This document shows positions 47,961 through 58,277 of a DNA stretch of 64,000 bases, in pieces. Source of the DNA: Carnegiea gigantea (Eukaryota; Streptophyta; Magnoliopsida; Caryophyllales; Cactaceae); assembly GCA_029747015.1 (NCBI GenBank), contig JAKOGI010001570.1:120245-184244 (forward strand), written 5' to 3'. Below the pieces are notes generated by a model, which searched no databases, was not told where the DNA came from, and worked only from the letters and a program-made list of their open reading frames with translations. The first letter of the stretch is position 1, and every line of letters begins with the position of its first letter. Both the position numbers and the translations under genes were made by a program.

Positions 47961-48600
47961 TGGGAGATTTGCAGCTTTGGAAGGCAAGTTGGCTAATGGG
48001 TAAAGAAAGAAAGATCTAGTTGCATTTCTAATTGGGAAGCCGAAAAGAAACCAGTAGTAGCAGCCATTTTCTTTCTCATTCATATGCAAATGGACTTCTT
48101 AGTGTTAATTAAACATGTTCAAGCTTGAGTTCAGCATAATTTCTCATGTACTAACTAGAATTACTTTTGTAATTAGCTTAGTAAGCTTGTTAATTGTATT
48201 TTGATTGGCCTAAGCTTTTTTAGAGGTTTCCTAACTAGAAATAAACCTTCCAGTTGGCAGTAAGGCTTGGACAAAACTTTAAAAGTCCTCCACTACTTGT
48301 TTTGTAAACATATTTGGATGAATATCAAGCAAAGTTTTGTGTTTATCTCAAAACACGTCCTAAATCTCAATTAAACAATTGCTTTTAGGTTGCTTAGTGA
48401 GTGCTTTCCTTTAATCTGAAGTCGGTGGTTGAGCCTTTAGAGTTTAGAGGTGGATTCCTTCTTAGATTGGGTGGCGACATTACCTTTATCCCTTGTATAT
48501 CTTATTGAATTGCGTGAGACGGTATTAGAGCTCCATAAATCTAGCCCACAAACCATATTACAAAGCTACAATGCTTGAGTTCCATTAAGTTCATGCATCA
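47961..48600 (+). repeat. G 5' LTR, right part, + orientation
   Basis: It ends TTCATGCATCA, followed by AAG and the PBS. Its reverse complement resembles the start of the E right LTR, including the GGAATCCACC and ATTAAAGGAAA blocks. The left limit is approximate. Confidence 0.7.
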
Positions 48601-48603
48601 AAG

Positions 48604-48616
48604 TGGTATCAGAGCA
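48604..48616 (+). promoter_or_regulatory. G primer-binding site, initiator-Met tRNA type
   Basis: TGGTATCAGAGCA, an exact match to the plant initiator-Met core, three bases after the LTR. Confidence 0.92.
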
Positions 48617-48865
48617 CAACCTAGTGAGTACTTCTCACACTGTTTCACTGAGTTTATTATCTCAATTATTCTTGTCCATGTTCCTTTAAGCTTACAAAGG
48701 CCCAAGTCACCCCATACACAATCCTAACTACAAAAGAACCAAGCTCCTTAAAAACAATCTCTTTTGAAATCCTGTCTATGTCCAAAGAAGAAGAAAGTAG
48801 TACACCCTAACTAAGGGTCCCTAGAGGACTTAATCTTAAACAAGCCTATGAGTTAGGGAGGGGGA

Positions 48866-49813
48866 ATGTCATCTATTAACTCCAACAAAACTACTAGACT
48901 ATATCCATTGAGGTTGAAGATAAAGGAGGAACTGTGGTTCTCAAAAGAGGAACTCCAGTCCACCCCACTCATCTTCTTCCAAAGATGATGAGCCACTAAG
49001 GAGGAGAAGGAGACCTTCTAGGCAGCCACCAGATGACTTGAGAGATATGAAATTTGACCCTCCTGAGTTTAGGGGTACTTTAAACCTGGACCTTTATCTT
49101 GAATGGATCCAATCCGTAGATCAATTCTTTAACAGTAAGGAGTATTCAGATGAGAAAGCATTCAAGATTATTGTCCCTAAACTTAAGAAGTATGCCTCAC
49201 TTTGGTTTGAGAACATCAAAAGGCAAAGAGCTATGATGAGGAAGTTATAGATTAGAATTTGGTCTAAGCTCAAGAAACTAATGCATAAACGGTTTCTTCT
49301 AGATAATGATAAGCCTGATCTTTACCGAAGTGTGGAGGAATACATCTAAGAGTTTGAGCAACTTTGGGGTGGAAGTGGCTTAGAAGAGGAACCAGACTAC
49401 ACCATGGCTACATTTCTAAGAGGCCTTGATTCAAGCATAGTTGAGAAGGTTGAGTTGTAGACTTATTGGACATTTGAGGATGTCTATAAACTGGTCATCA
49501 AGGAGAGGAAACATTCAAAGAACAAGAGACTCTTTTCTAATTCTTACTCATGGCCAAATACTCAAACCAAGCCTTGTGCTGCTTCTAAGTCCGAGACTCT
49601 TCCAAAGGGGGACAAAAGCAAGGATAAAGGCAAAGGAGTTGTCAAAGAGTTCCCTAAGAAGGGTAATGGCAAAAAGGTGCTTTAAGTGCTAAGGTTATGG
49701 CTATTTCAAAGCTGATTGTCCAAACAAAAGGACACTCACCATCAAGAACATTGAGGAGATTTATCAGATCACCATAGAAGCAAGAGAGGAAGATGAAGAA
49801 ATTGAGGAAAACG
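48866..49813 (+). pseudogene. G gag with zinc knuckle
   Basis: The probable start is the ATG at 48866 (MSSINSNKTTRLYPLRLKIK). After a frame change the capsid reads DDLRDMKFDPPEFRGTLNLD, LYLEWIQSVDQFFNSKEYSD and KKYASLWFENIKRQ (49038-49250). It continues with HKRFLLDNDKPDLYRSVEEY and TMATFLRGLDSSIVEKVEL, then a Lys-rich linker. The zinc knuckle at 49678-49719 is CFKC-stop-GYGYFKADC, with Tyr in the His position and a stop at the fifth residue. The frame then runs through IKNIEEIYQITIEAREEDEE to the H insertion. It is very close to E gag. Confidence 0.85.
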
Positions 49814-49818
49814 CTACT
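49814..49818. repeat. Target-site duplication of H, left copy
   Basis: CTACT occurs here and at 51489-51493 on either side of the solo LTR. Removing one copy plus the LTR restores an open frame (ENATVLAHNMGELLVL) across the junction. Confidence 0.9.
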
Positions 49819-51488
49819 TGTTCTTACCAAAAATGACCTATTTTTGGGGTACTTTTACACCTGTTTTATGCTCGTTTTTATCGTATTTTTAAGGTTTTTA
49901 ACTGATTTTATTTATTTTACAGGTTTTGAATAATTTCGAATAAATAGCCAAAAAAATGCGAGAAAATGGGAAAAATATCGGAAATGAAGAACCAGGCTAA
50001 ACTGACTCGAACCCAAACCTTCAGCCCGTTTTCTTTTTAGCCCAAATGCAAAATAAAGAAAACCGGTCCCAAAAAAATAGAAAAAATCGGTTCAGCTCCA
50101 CCAGCCGCCCTTACGTGACCTACACATGACCCTGCTAATACCCCCCTCCCCTTCGCACTCTCTCTCTCCTCTCTGTTAAGGAAACCCGAAACCTCAAACC
50201 CAGCAAACCCAACCCCAACCTCCATCACCCACCATCTCTCTTTCTCATCTCCTCTCTCTCTCTAACTCGAACACCTCACACATCCACCATCATCTTCATC
50301 CGTGATTCAAGCACAGGGCGCCAGCATAGCACACAGCTTGCTCCATCTCCACCATCCACGATACCCACGAATCGAAGGGTCGAAATTGAAGCAGCGTTCG
50401 GGTATAAATTCAAGCCACCGACGCCATTGAAGGGAAGCTAGGTAATTCTAGGGTTAGAGTAGGTTTAATTTCAGTTTTAGGTCTAGGTTTAGTTTCGTTT
50501 TCGTTCCCATTATTCAAATTTCAGGGTTAATTTCGAATTAGGGTTTAGTTTTAGATCAGTTTTTGGGTTTGAATTTCATGTAAAAGTACTGCAATTTTGA
50601 ATTTGCCAGTAGTAGTTCCCAATCTTAGTTTGATTTTGCGAGAATTGGATACGATGGAGCTTGCTTCTGGGTCGTGAATGTCAAATTCAAACCCTCGCCT
50701 GTTCTGGTTTGGCTTTGCTGCCTTGTTTCAATTCCGTTTTACCCCCTCCCTTCCTACTCGGTTCATGTTCTGCTTTAGGCTCGTTAATCTCAGTTTCAAG
50801 TTAATCCTGGTGATGTTCATTTCAATTCATGCTATTTGTAATAAGATTCCACTATTTTATCTAGTTTGGGTCGAATTTGCCTGTACATAGGGTGGTTATT
50901 CTCAATTGATTGCTGAATTCCAATTCGAGCTGGTTTAGAGTTATTATGCTCAATTTTCTTCGTACTGGTTGAATTCCAAAATCCTGGTGATGTGTTTACT
51001 GCGTTAAGCTTTGGTGTGGTTAACAAACAGCAATCCTGTTTAGAGTAGCGGATGATGAGTTATGCTGCGTTGATTAATAAGCTAGGGTTGATTTCGTGGT
51101 TGGGAAGTGCTGGTTGTGATAAATTGACTGTTGGTGAGGAATGATGTTGGCTAGTTTTGGTAGTGCTTTGATTTTGATTGAGTTGAATGATGATTAGTGT
51201 TAACTATAGGCTTTTAATTGCTTTAAATTAGAGGTTAAACAGATCCTAGGTTTCGATCTTAGTTGAATAACGTTGCTTGCATAGTCTTCCTAAAATGTTT
51301 TGTTGAGTTGAATTAGGATGTTAGATTGCTTTAAATAATTTCATTTAGTTTAGTGTAGCTAATTAGTCAATCCTCACTTTTTATGACCTAAAACTCTTCC
51401 ATCGTCCCTGTGGAGACGACCCTCAAATACTACAGCGAGAGCTGTACGCTTGCGGCACTTTTATTTAAACTCTCAATTTTTCCCAACA
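49819..51488 (+). mobile_element. H: solo LTR, 1670 bp
   Basis: It starts TGTTCTTACCAAAAATGACC and ends CTCAATTTTTCCCAACA, with TG/CA termini and a perfect CTACT duplication. No internal region and no second copy exist in the window. Such solo LTRs arise by recombination between the two LTRs of a full element. Near the right end, TCCCTGTGGAGACGACCCTC followed by GCTGTACGCTTGCG is wording typical of long Ty3/gypsy (Tat/Athila-type) LTR ends read on the + strand, which sets the orientation. Confidence 0.88.
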
Positions 51489-51493
51489 CTACT

Positions 51494-51808
51494 GTTTTAG
51501 CTCATAATATGGGGGAACTCCTTGTACTTTAAAGGATTTGCTATGGGGGGTTCAAAGGAAGAAAGCCAAATGGAGCATGTCTTTCATTCACGGTGTACCA
51601 TCCAAGGCAAGCTATATGTAGCTTGATTATAGATCGAGGAAGTTCTGTTAATGTTACTTCGATGCATTTGACTAAAAAACTTAAGCTGCTTATTGTTTAA
51701 CATGCATGGCCCTATTCACTCCAATGGCTTAAAAAGGGGAATGAAGTTCATGGACTAAACTAGCCCTAGTTGCTTATTCCATTGGTTAATTTTAAAAATG
51801 AGGTACTT
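51494..51808 (+). pseudogene. G protease, N-terminal part
   Basis: The protease start is recognisable across frames: FTVYHPRQAICSLIIDRGSS, VNVTSMHLTKKLKLL, then WPYSLQWLKKGNEV. The active site is D-R-G-S, as in E. The sequence ends near GNEVLCG (FKNEVLCG) at 51808, where B2 begins. RT, RNase H and integrase of G are therefore missing. Confidence 0.75.
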
Positions 51809-52480
51809 TGTGGCTACATCAGGCTGCACAATTGATATAAGAGGGGGGCAGATAACATTTGAAGTGGGAGGGTGTTATGCTGCATTTTGTTTTATGGAAG
51901 ATCAAATTGTTTCCCCTAATTCTTTCCTCTCTGATGTAGTTCCCCTTTCTCCTGAAATTGAGAAGGAGGATGATTAGAGTTGTCCTGACCCTTCTGATTT
52001 TGATTGGGTTTCAACTGAGGATCCTGACCAGGGTTATGTTAAGGTGGAGTTGCTGCTCGTACGCCACATAGCATACCTGAAGTTGAGTCCTATGCTTCTA
52101 ATGAGTCTTCCATGAGTGACTACTGCAAGTTCACTCAAGTAGTTCTTTCTTTACCTCCTATGGAATGAGTTGATTTGGATTTTGATCTTGGGATTAAGTA
52201 TAAAGATAGTGGCCCATCTAATGGAGCCCGATATCGAATTGTTTTGTATGCTGATAGTGCGCTTTGGTGCAATTTGATGATGAAGAAGGACCCCCAACCT
52301 GAGTATTTGAGGTGGCACCTTCAGCGGAAAGACTTCAATTTCATGGTTCACGATAAAACGAAACATATGTAATGGGTGAGTCCAATACCCACGCTTTCAT
52401 TGAACCCAAATCTGAATAGAAGAAAGGTCAAGCTGTCGACCTTAAACGAGCGTTTCTTGGGAGGTAACCCAAGTGTTTGT
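51809..52480 (+). pseudogene. B2 protease end and collapsed pol remnant
   Basis: The protease C-terminus is followed by EDQIVSPNSFLSDVVPLSPE, matching B1 EDRIVSPTLVLSDEVPNSHK. A conserved segment at 52175-52372 reads GARYRIVLYADSALWCNLMM, KKDPQPEYLRWHLQRKDFNF and MVHDKTKHM. The end-of-pol block (CGACCTTAAACGAGCGTTTC, then TTGGGAGGTAACCCAAG) is at 52438-52472. It is better preserved than in B1 and supports a deletion of pol in the common ancestor. Confidence 0.65.
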
Positions 52481-53167
52481 TTTTCTTTTCCTTTTTATGT
52501 TCTTTTTTTGATTGTATTTTGTGCTTTTATTATTTAGAACCTCTACTAGAAATTTAAAAAAATAAAAAAGGCAATAAAAATAATAAAGAAGAAAAAGCTA
52601 GTAATAAGAGGTTTTTAGAACCTCCACGGACACTTCGTGGTGCCTACCCACGGTCCGTGAAGGCTCTAAAAAAAAGTGAAGGAAAAAGACCGGGACCAAA
52701 GCTGACGACGGACTGTCCGTGGTGATCCTCGCGTCCGAGGTTAAGGGTTTTCAAGGCCCTTTAACCCCAAACGTATTCATCTTCTTTCTCAAAACTCGAC
52801 CCTCTCTCTTTCTCTCTAAACATTCCCTTCTCTCTCTAAAACCCCCATAACCACTTCACTTCAAACCTTCAATTCTTCACCAAAATCCATCAAATTTCTT
52901 GCCTTTTCACTTACTCTCTTCACTTTAACGCAAATCTCCCTTTATTTTTCATTTTCAAGCCTTATTGCTTTCCCATTTTTCCCATCTCCATACTCACAAC
53001 CTTCAAAATGCCATTTTTCACTTTTTACTCTTCCAACTTCTATTTTTCTTCCACATTTCTTCACCACTTACTTCCCTTTTCTCATAATTTTTATTTTCTA
53101 GCATTTTTTTACTCATTTTCTTTTAGTTTCATTTTTCAAGATTTTTGCTCATCCACGTTACACCACT
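52481..53167 (+). other. B2 spacer with GC-rich palindromes and pyrimidine-rich leader
   Basis: No gene is seen. CCACGGACACTTCGTGG (52624-52640), CCCACGGTCCGTGAAGG (52648-52664), and GACGACGGACTGTCCGTGG (52705-52723) are short inverted-repeat words. From 52790 to 53150 the strand is CT-rich up to the ATG of the downstream ORF. Confidence 0.6.
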
Positions 53168-54378
53168 ATGGCGCCAAAGAAGAAGGTAAGAACCATGCAA
53201 GAAGCTGGGACTTCAAGTCAAGCCCCACAAAGAGCACCCTGATTCTCCCGAACATCCACCACCGTGAGAAACCAAGGTAACATTCCACACCCTTTAGTTT
53301 AACTAATCCTGAGCATATTGCTAGGTATAATACTTTAAGTAGTAAACTAATAGAAGTTACTGGATACTGTGATGAGGATGTGTTGAATTCTTTGGGATTA
53401 TTGGATGATATTCATTGGTTGTATGCTCGGGATAGAATGGGACAATTTTTAGAAATTAGAGACCACACTTATCGGAACTTCACCGTTGAATTTTTAAGCA
53501 CATTGCATGTTGAGGTCACGAGTGGCCCTGGATGTTAAGAGGGTTACATTTCATTTTATCTTAATACGGAGATCTGAACTTAATTTGAGTGCCTTTAATA
53601 GTGTATTTGTTTTTCCACCAAGTATTGATTTGCCATACCACCATATCCCTAAGGAATTCAATACGAATGGCCGGGGATCATTGGTATGACACTAGTAATT
53701 CCAACGGTATGGTTATTTGAAACCCCTATATTCATGTGGCCCAACGCTTGTTAGCTTATGGTTTGTTTGCTAGGGAAGATAGTTTAAATGTGTCTCGCAT
53801 GTCTGAATTATATTTTTTGTATAACATGCTTGAAAGTGACTGGATTGACCCCGGTCATTCTTGGTCTATCAATTATATAATGTAGCCCCTAGTTCTACAC
53901 ATAGGATTGTCATTAGAGGCCTCATTACCCCCATTGCTAAGTTAATTGGTGTTGAACCGCACCCTGATGTTAAAGTCGCATGTTCGTAGCGGTTGAACTT
54001 GGCTGCTTTTGAATAAATGAAATTTTGTAGGGTAGATGGTAGGCATATCTGTTGGATTTATCCTGGGAACCGGCTTATGCCTCTCCCAGATATAGATTGC
54101 ACCTTTCTCCTCTTGAATCGGGTCAATCTCTACTTTCTACCGATGGTGAAGAGTTGATGCAATCCGCTTCACCTACTCCACCTACTCACCCTAGGGCTTC
54201 TAGTTTATCTCAACCATCCTTCTCTCATGATTATCTCGATTTGCATGCTACCCTTCAATCAATTCAAGAGAAGCAATCTTCTCTACAAGCTTATGTAGAA
54301 ACTGAGCATGCCTCACTCTGTGACTTTGTTAAGGAGTGGCATAATGAGCTCTGTGGGATGATTGCCTCCCATAACTAA
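53168..54378 (+). pseudogene. B2 downstream ORF, unidentified
   Basis: The ATG at 53168 begins MAPKKKVRTMQEAGTSSQAP, aligned with the B1 ORF. Recognisable body parts are FVFPPSIDLPYHHIPKEFNT (53600-53670), GLFAREDSLNVSRMSELYF and the C-terminal 108 codons (54052-54378). The latter include DYLDLHATLQSIQEKQSSLQ, AYVETEHASLCDFVKEWHNE and LCGMIASHN before a natural stop. The tail looks like a coiled coil. A short stretch (around 53690) is deleted relative to B1. Stops and shifts are frequent. No known domain is assigned. Confidence 0.6.
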
Positions 54379-56210
54379 TACTTCTAAGACTTCAGAGCCT
54401 ACTTAGAGACTTGGCATGACTAGCACATTTCTCAACCCTACCCTCCCTCTTCTCCACCCCTCCTCCTCCCTTTTAGTGTCTTATACTTTTTATCTTCTAG
54501 CATTGCAGACAACGCTTTGTCCAAGCATGGGGAAGTTGTTATAGTTATTATGTGGTTGCGGTTATATATGTATGTGTTGTCAATGTGTGAAAGTTTGCGT
54601 TTTAGGTCATGCATTTAGGTTTAGTTTGCATTTTTAGTTAATCATTTAGCTTTTTTAAGTTTCTTTCTTTGTTTTAGTTTTGTTTTGACTTTTTTTGGTC
54701 TTTAGTTGCATTTTAGGATTAGTAAACAAAAAAAAACAAAAACCAAAAAAAAAAATGAGCCTATAAATCCTCTGATGATGAGTCTTTAGACTAAGTGGCT
54801 TTCTTTTGCCTATTTTAACCCCTTTTTTGGGCCCATTTGTGAATAAAATGCTTGTTTATGAGTTTTTGAACTATGCTTCATGTTTGACCATCAAGTTGCA
54901 TGTGAATTGATTGCTTAATGATTCTTGGCATGGTATTTGGCATATGAAATTCAATGAGCCATATGAGCTTTATCCTATGAGATTTTGAGCTTGAATAGAC
55001 TAATTCATCATTTTAGTTTCATATTTCCTTTCATGTGTAACTCTTCCTAGATTTCAAGTCTCTAGAACGTACTTTAACCCTTGTTCAAGATCACATTTAG
55101 CATGTATATTAAGGCAACATGATTGAGGCATTCTTCGCCTTTATGAACTATACTGATCAAATAGCCACCCTTATATGAATGATTGGGAGTTTGTCCAACC
55201 TATATTATCATCCTTGCCAACACACAAGTCTTACCCTTTAGCCAAGGGTATAGAGTTTCATAATTGATTGGGAGTAGTTTGTGGATAATAACCTTTTATG
55301 GATATTGGGGTTTGGTTGGATGTGATAAGGGATTCATGTTCTATTTTCCCTTCAAGTCAATTGGGTTATGTTCTGTGAGTTGCTAGAAAAGTGTTGAAAA
55401 GTGCATAGTTTGCTTTGCTATAATCCTCCTCTTTGATGGTTAACAAAAAAAAATAAAAAAAAACAACAAACCACACCAAAGGTGCTTAAAAACTTTTAAA
55501 AGAAAGAAGAAAAAAATGTTAAAAGACAAAAGAAAGTTTTTTTAAAAAATGAAATAAAAGGATTTGGCATTGACTTTATGTATTTAAGCACTTTATCTTA
55601 TGATCTCACTGGGGATGGTGCTGATATTTTGAGATGTATAGGCTTGAGGAATATGTTTTAGTTGGGAGATGATGGTTTATCCTCTTAATCTTTAGCTTTT
55701 AGCCCTAAAAATCTAAATTTGTTTGCTCCCTTCTTATCTTTACCTAATTGCCCCGTTACAACCCTTAAAAAGTCCTCATGATTTCCTTGTGCGTTTTCCA
55801 TTGCAGTGGTGGCGAGTTAGAGAATCTTATCAAGCTTATGGTTGACTTGGTTCTATGGAATAAGATTTAAGAAAACCGTATTTTACTTTAAACACATGAG
55901 TGATGAGTGTCTCATCCCTAAAGTGAGGTTCTATCGGTTCCTCTAGCTCTACTTATTGTAATATGCCAATATGATTGTTCAAGCTAATTTGAGTGACTGA
56001 TTTAGTATTTGATGTGATGGTTCTTACTTTTATTTCAATTTTTTTTCCTCCTATCTGTTTGTAAAAGCTTTTAATCACTTTTGGGCTAAACTTCTTGGGT
56101 TGATTTGGCTATTAATATTGCTATTGATGTCCGCCTGAGGGGGTTATTCGTTTTTAGCCTTAGTTTTATAGTTACATAGGGATAAAGCAATGGTTTAAGC
56201 ATGGGGAGTT
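54379..56210 (+). other. B2 3' non-coding region and PPT
   Basis: Colinear with B1 6746-8423 and 26374-26533. It contains the block GCAGACAACGCTTTGTCCA near 54505 and A-rich tracts at 54727-54757 and 55445-55560. It ends in the purine tract GCATGGGGAGTT (56199-56210) before the LTR. No coding sequence is seen. Confidence 0.7.
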
Positions 56211-57330
56211 TGATAAGTCCTTAAAGTGCACTCTATTTTGAGGTCATTTTGTACCATTTTTAGGGAGAATTATGTATTTTATACTATAATATGTACTCCT
56301 TTTTCTGTTTTACACTCAGGTATGGTTCTTTTCTGTGTTTTGTAGGTTTTTGGACCATTTTATCCTAGATTTGACCCCTAAATGAGTATAGCTTGACCCT
56401 CGACAGACACCCCTAAGTCACTATGCCGTGAAAAGAATAAAGAACAGAAGAATATCGAGACAGAGCTCACCACGGACAATCCATGGTGAAGGCCGCGGTC
56501 CGTGCTGAGTCTATAACTGCAAGTCTCTTTGTTTTTCTTCATTTTGTGGCTAAGGTTGTTCGAGTTCTTCTTTAAATGGAGCCATTTCGCAGCAGATTGA
56601 AGAGGCACATAGCAAAAGAGAACTCCTATTCTCCAATCTTTTCCATTCTTTTCCATTTTCTTAGTTTAGTTTTAGATTTCTTAGTTAGTTTTGAGTTTAA
56701 TAGTGAAAGTTGTGAAGAAGTGCTTGCTGTTTTGGAGCCCTTGCAAAGTTGGGAAACCCTTGAGGATCTCCAATTGTGCTAAGTTTTCTTCGCTCAAACT
56801 TTGTTTAGTTGTTGTTATTTCAAATATGTTTGAGTAGTTTTCTCAATTTGGAGATTGTTAGCCAAGTATTGATGCTGGAATCTCTATTTTTTATCTAGTT
56901 GTGCTTGTTCTTGATTGGAATTGGTTGAATTCTATCATGTCTAGGAGATTGTTGTGACTGAATTTTGACCAAATTTACTAGCTAATTCTAAATAGTTAAG
57001 TGAAGGACTGAAAGGTGAAACCTTGCTGTTTGACTGACAACATAGGATTTGACATAGGAATACTTGAGAAAGATTTGCTCGTAAAGAGGAACTTTAGCCA
57101 TCAAAAATCCATAACTTAGACTAAACAAGGGCATTTGGAAGAATGAAATTGGTTAGCTTAGGCAATTCAGTTTATTTTGAAAGAAAAGATTGAATTTTAA
57201 ATACGATTGCACCCTTTCAATCTCCAAATATAGATCAAGTGCATGCTATATTCCATTGATCCATATCTTAACTAGGCAAAACAAATCCCTAGATGTCTTA
57301 AATTGATTAAATTTTCTAATTAGATTATTG
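56211..57330 (+). repeat. B2 3' LTR, right end missing
   Basis: It starts TGATAAGTCCTTAAAGTGC and aligns with the B1 3' LTR to about 57330 (TTTTCTAATTAGATTATTG). The last 100 bases or so (through ACTACAAC...TCA) are absent and K sequence follows. It carries CACCACGGACAATCCATGG and GCGGTCCGTG at 56468-56502. Confidence 0.8.
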
Positions 57331-58277
57331 TCGAAGTAATTTTGAAGGAGGGAGTAAGGGTAGAAATTTGTCGTCCTCTGGGATGGTGTGGAAATCAAGT
57401 CACTAATTATTTCGGCCCACTACGTATATTTAACAAAACTAACTACTCACAAATTATAATATAAACATAATTAATTAATTAAACTAAACTAATAGCATAA
57501 TTAACAAAATCAACCACAAAAACATCACATCAACTAATAATAAGTAGTAAAGCATCTAATTGACTAAGAAAGTATTAATTTTTACTAACCAAAAGAAGAG
57601 AGAGAAAGGAGATTACTCAAAAGCTTGAAAATCCAACAATGGAGGTTGGCCTCCATTGTTGGAGCAAGTGAGTGATGATTGGAGGTAGACTCTTCACTTA
57701 TTCTCACTAATCTAACTCAATTACTCTTAATCTGACGCATTGAGAGCCAAAAAACTCAAACTTATAAAGTGGGGTTCTCAAACCCTAAGATAGAAGAGAG
57801 AAAGAACTTGAAATCTGCATTCTTAAAGAAAGAGAATGAGAGATTAAGAGTAGACAAGAGAATAGAAAGATGATTAGGAAATAAAGACAATAATTTTAAT
57901 CCAATAATAAACTGAAGCACGTAAATTTAGGCATTAAGCTGGTGAATCAAACCAATCAAATTAAGAACTTGAATAAAAATGAAGATTAAAGAGAGAAAGA
58001 CCTCTACTTGCATCCACACTTCATTCCACTTCAATTGTGCCTACAAAAATGAAAGTAAAAATATGCTCTAATCTCTTCTAAACCTTAGTTAAAACCTATT
58101 CCTAAAACCTCCAAAACTTGTCCACACAAATGGGGGAAGGGGCCTTAAATAGATCCCAATGCAGCAAGTTTGACACCGTCGTGCCCAGTGGTATGGGCAG
58201 ACCGTGCCAAATCTCTGGAAGCTAGCAACAGAGGCAGGGGAAAATAGGGGGTGGCATGGCCGTGCCACGTGGCACGG
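57331..58277 (-). repeat. K: LTR fragment of unknown Ty3/gypsy family
   Basis: On the - strand the left end reads CCATCCCAGAGGACGACAAA followed by CTACCCTTACTCCC, the kind of sequence found near the end of Tat/Athila-type LTRs. The right end is cut by A2. There is no partner copy. It ends in the perfect 18-bp palindrome CCGTGCCACGTGGCACGG (58260-58277). Confidence 0.5.

Larger units (their letters stand above)
51809..57330 (+). mobile_element. B2: second Athila-like element, 5' truncated
   Basis: B2 begins abruptly inside the protease (ATSGCTIDIRGGQITFEVGG) and runs colinearly with B1 through the pol remnant, spacer, downstream ORF and 3' region. It ends in an LTR (56211-57330) whose last 100 bases or so are missing. 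Like B1 it has no RT, RNase H or integrase. Neither end shows a target duplication. Confidence 0.85.

Noticed and set aside
52151..52366. - strand open frame in B2
   Set aside because: It is the antisense shadow of the conserved + strand segment at 52175-52372.
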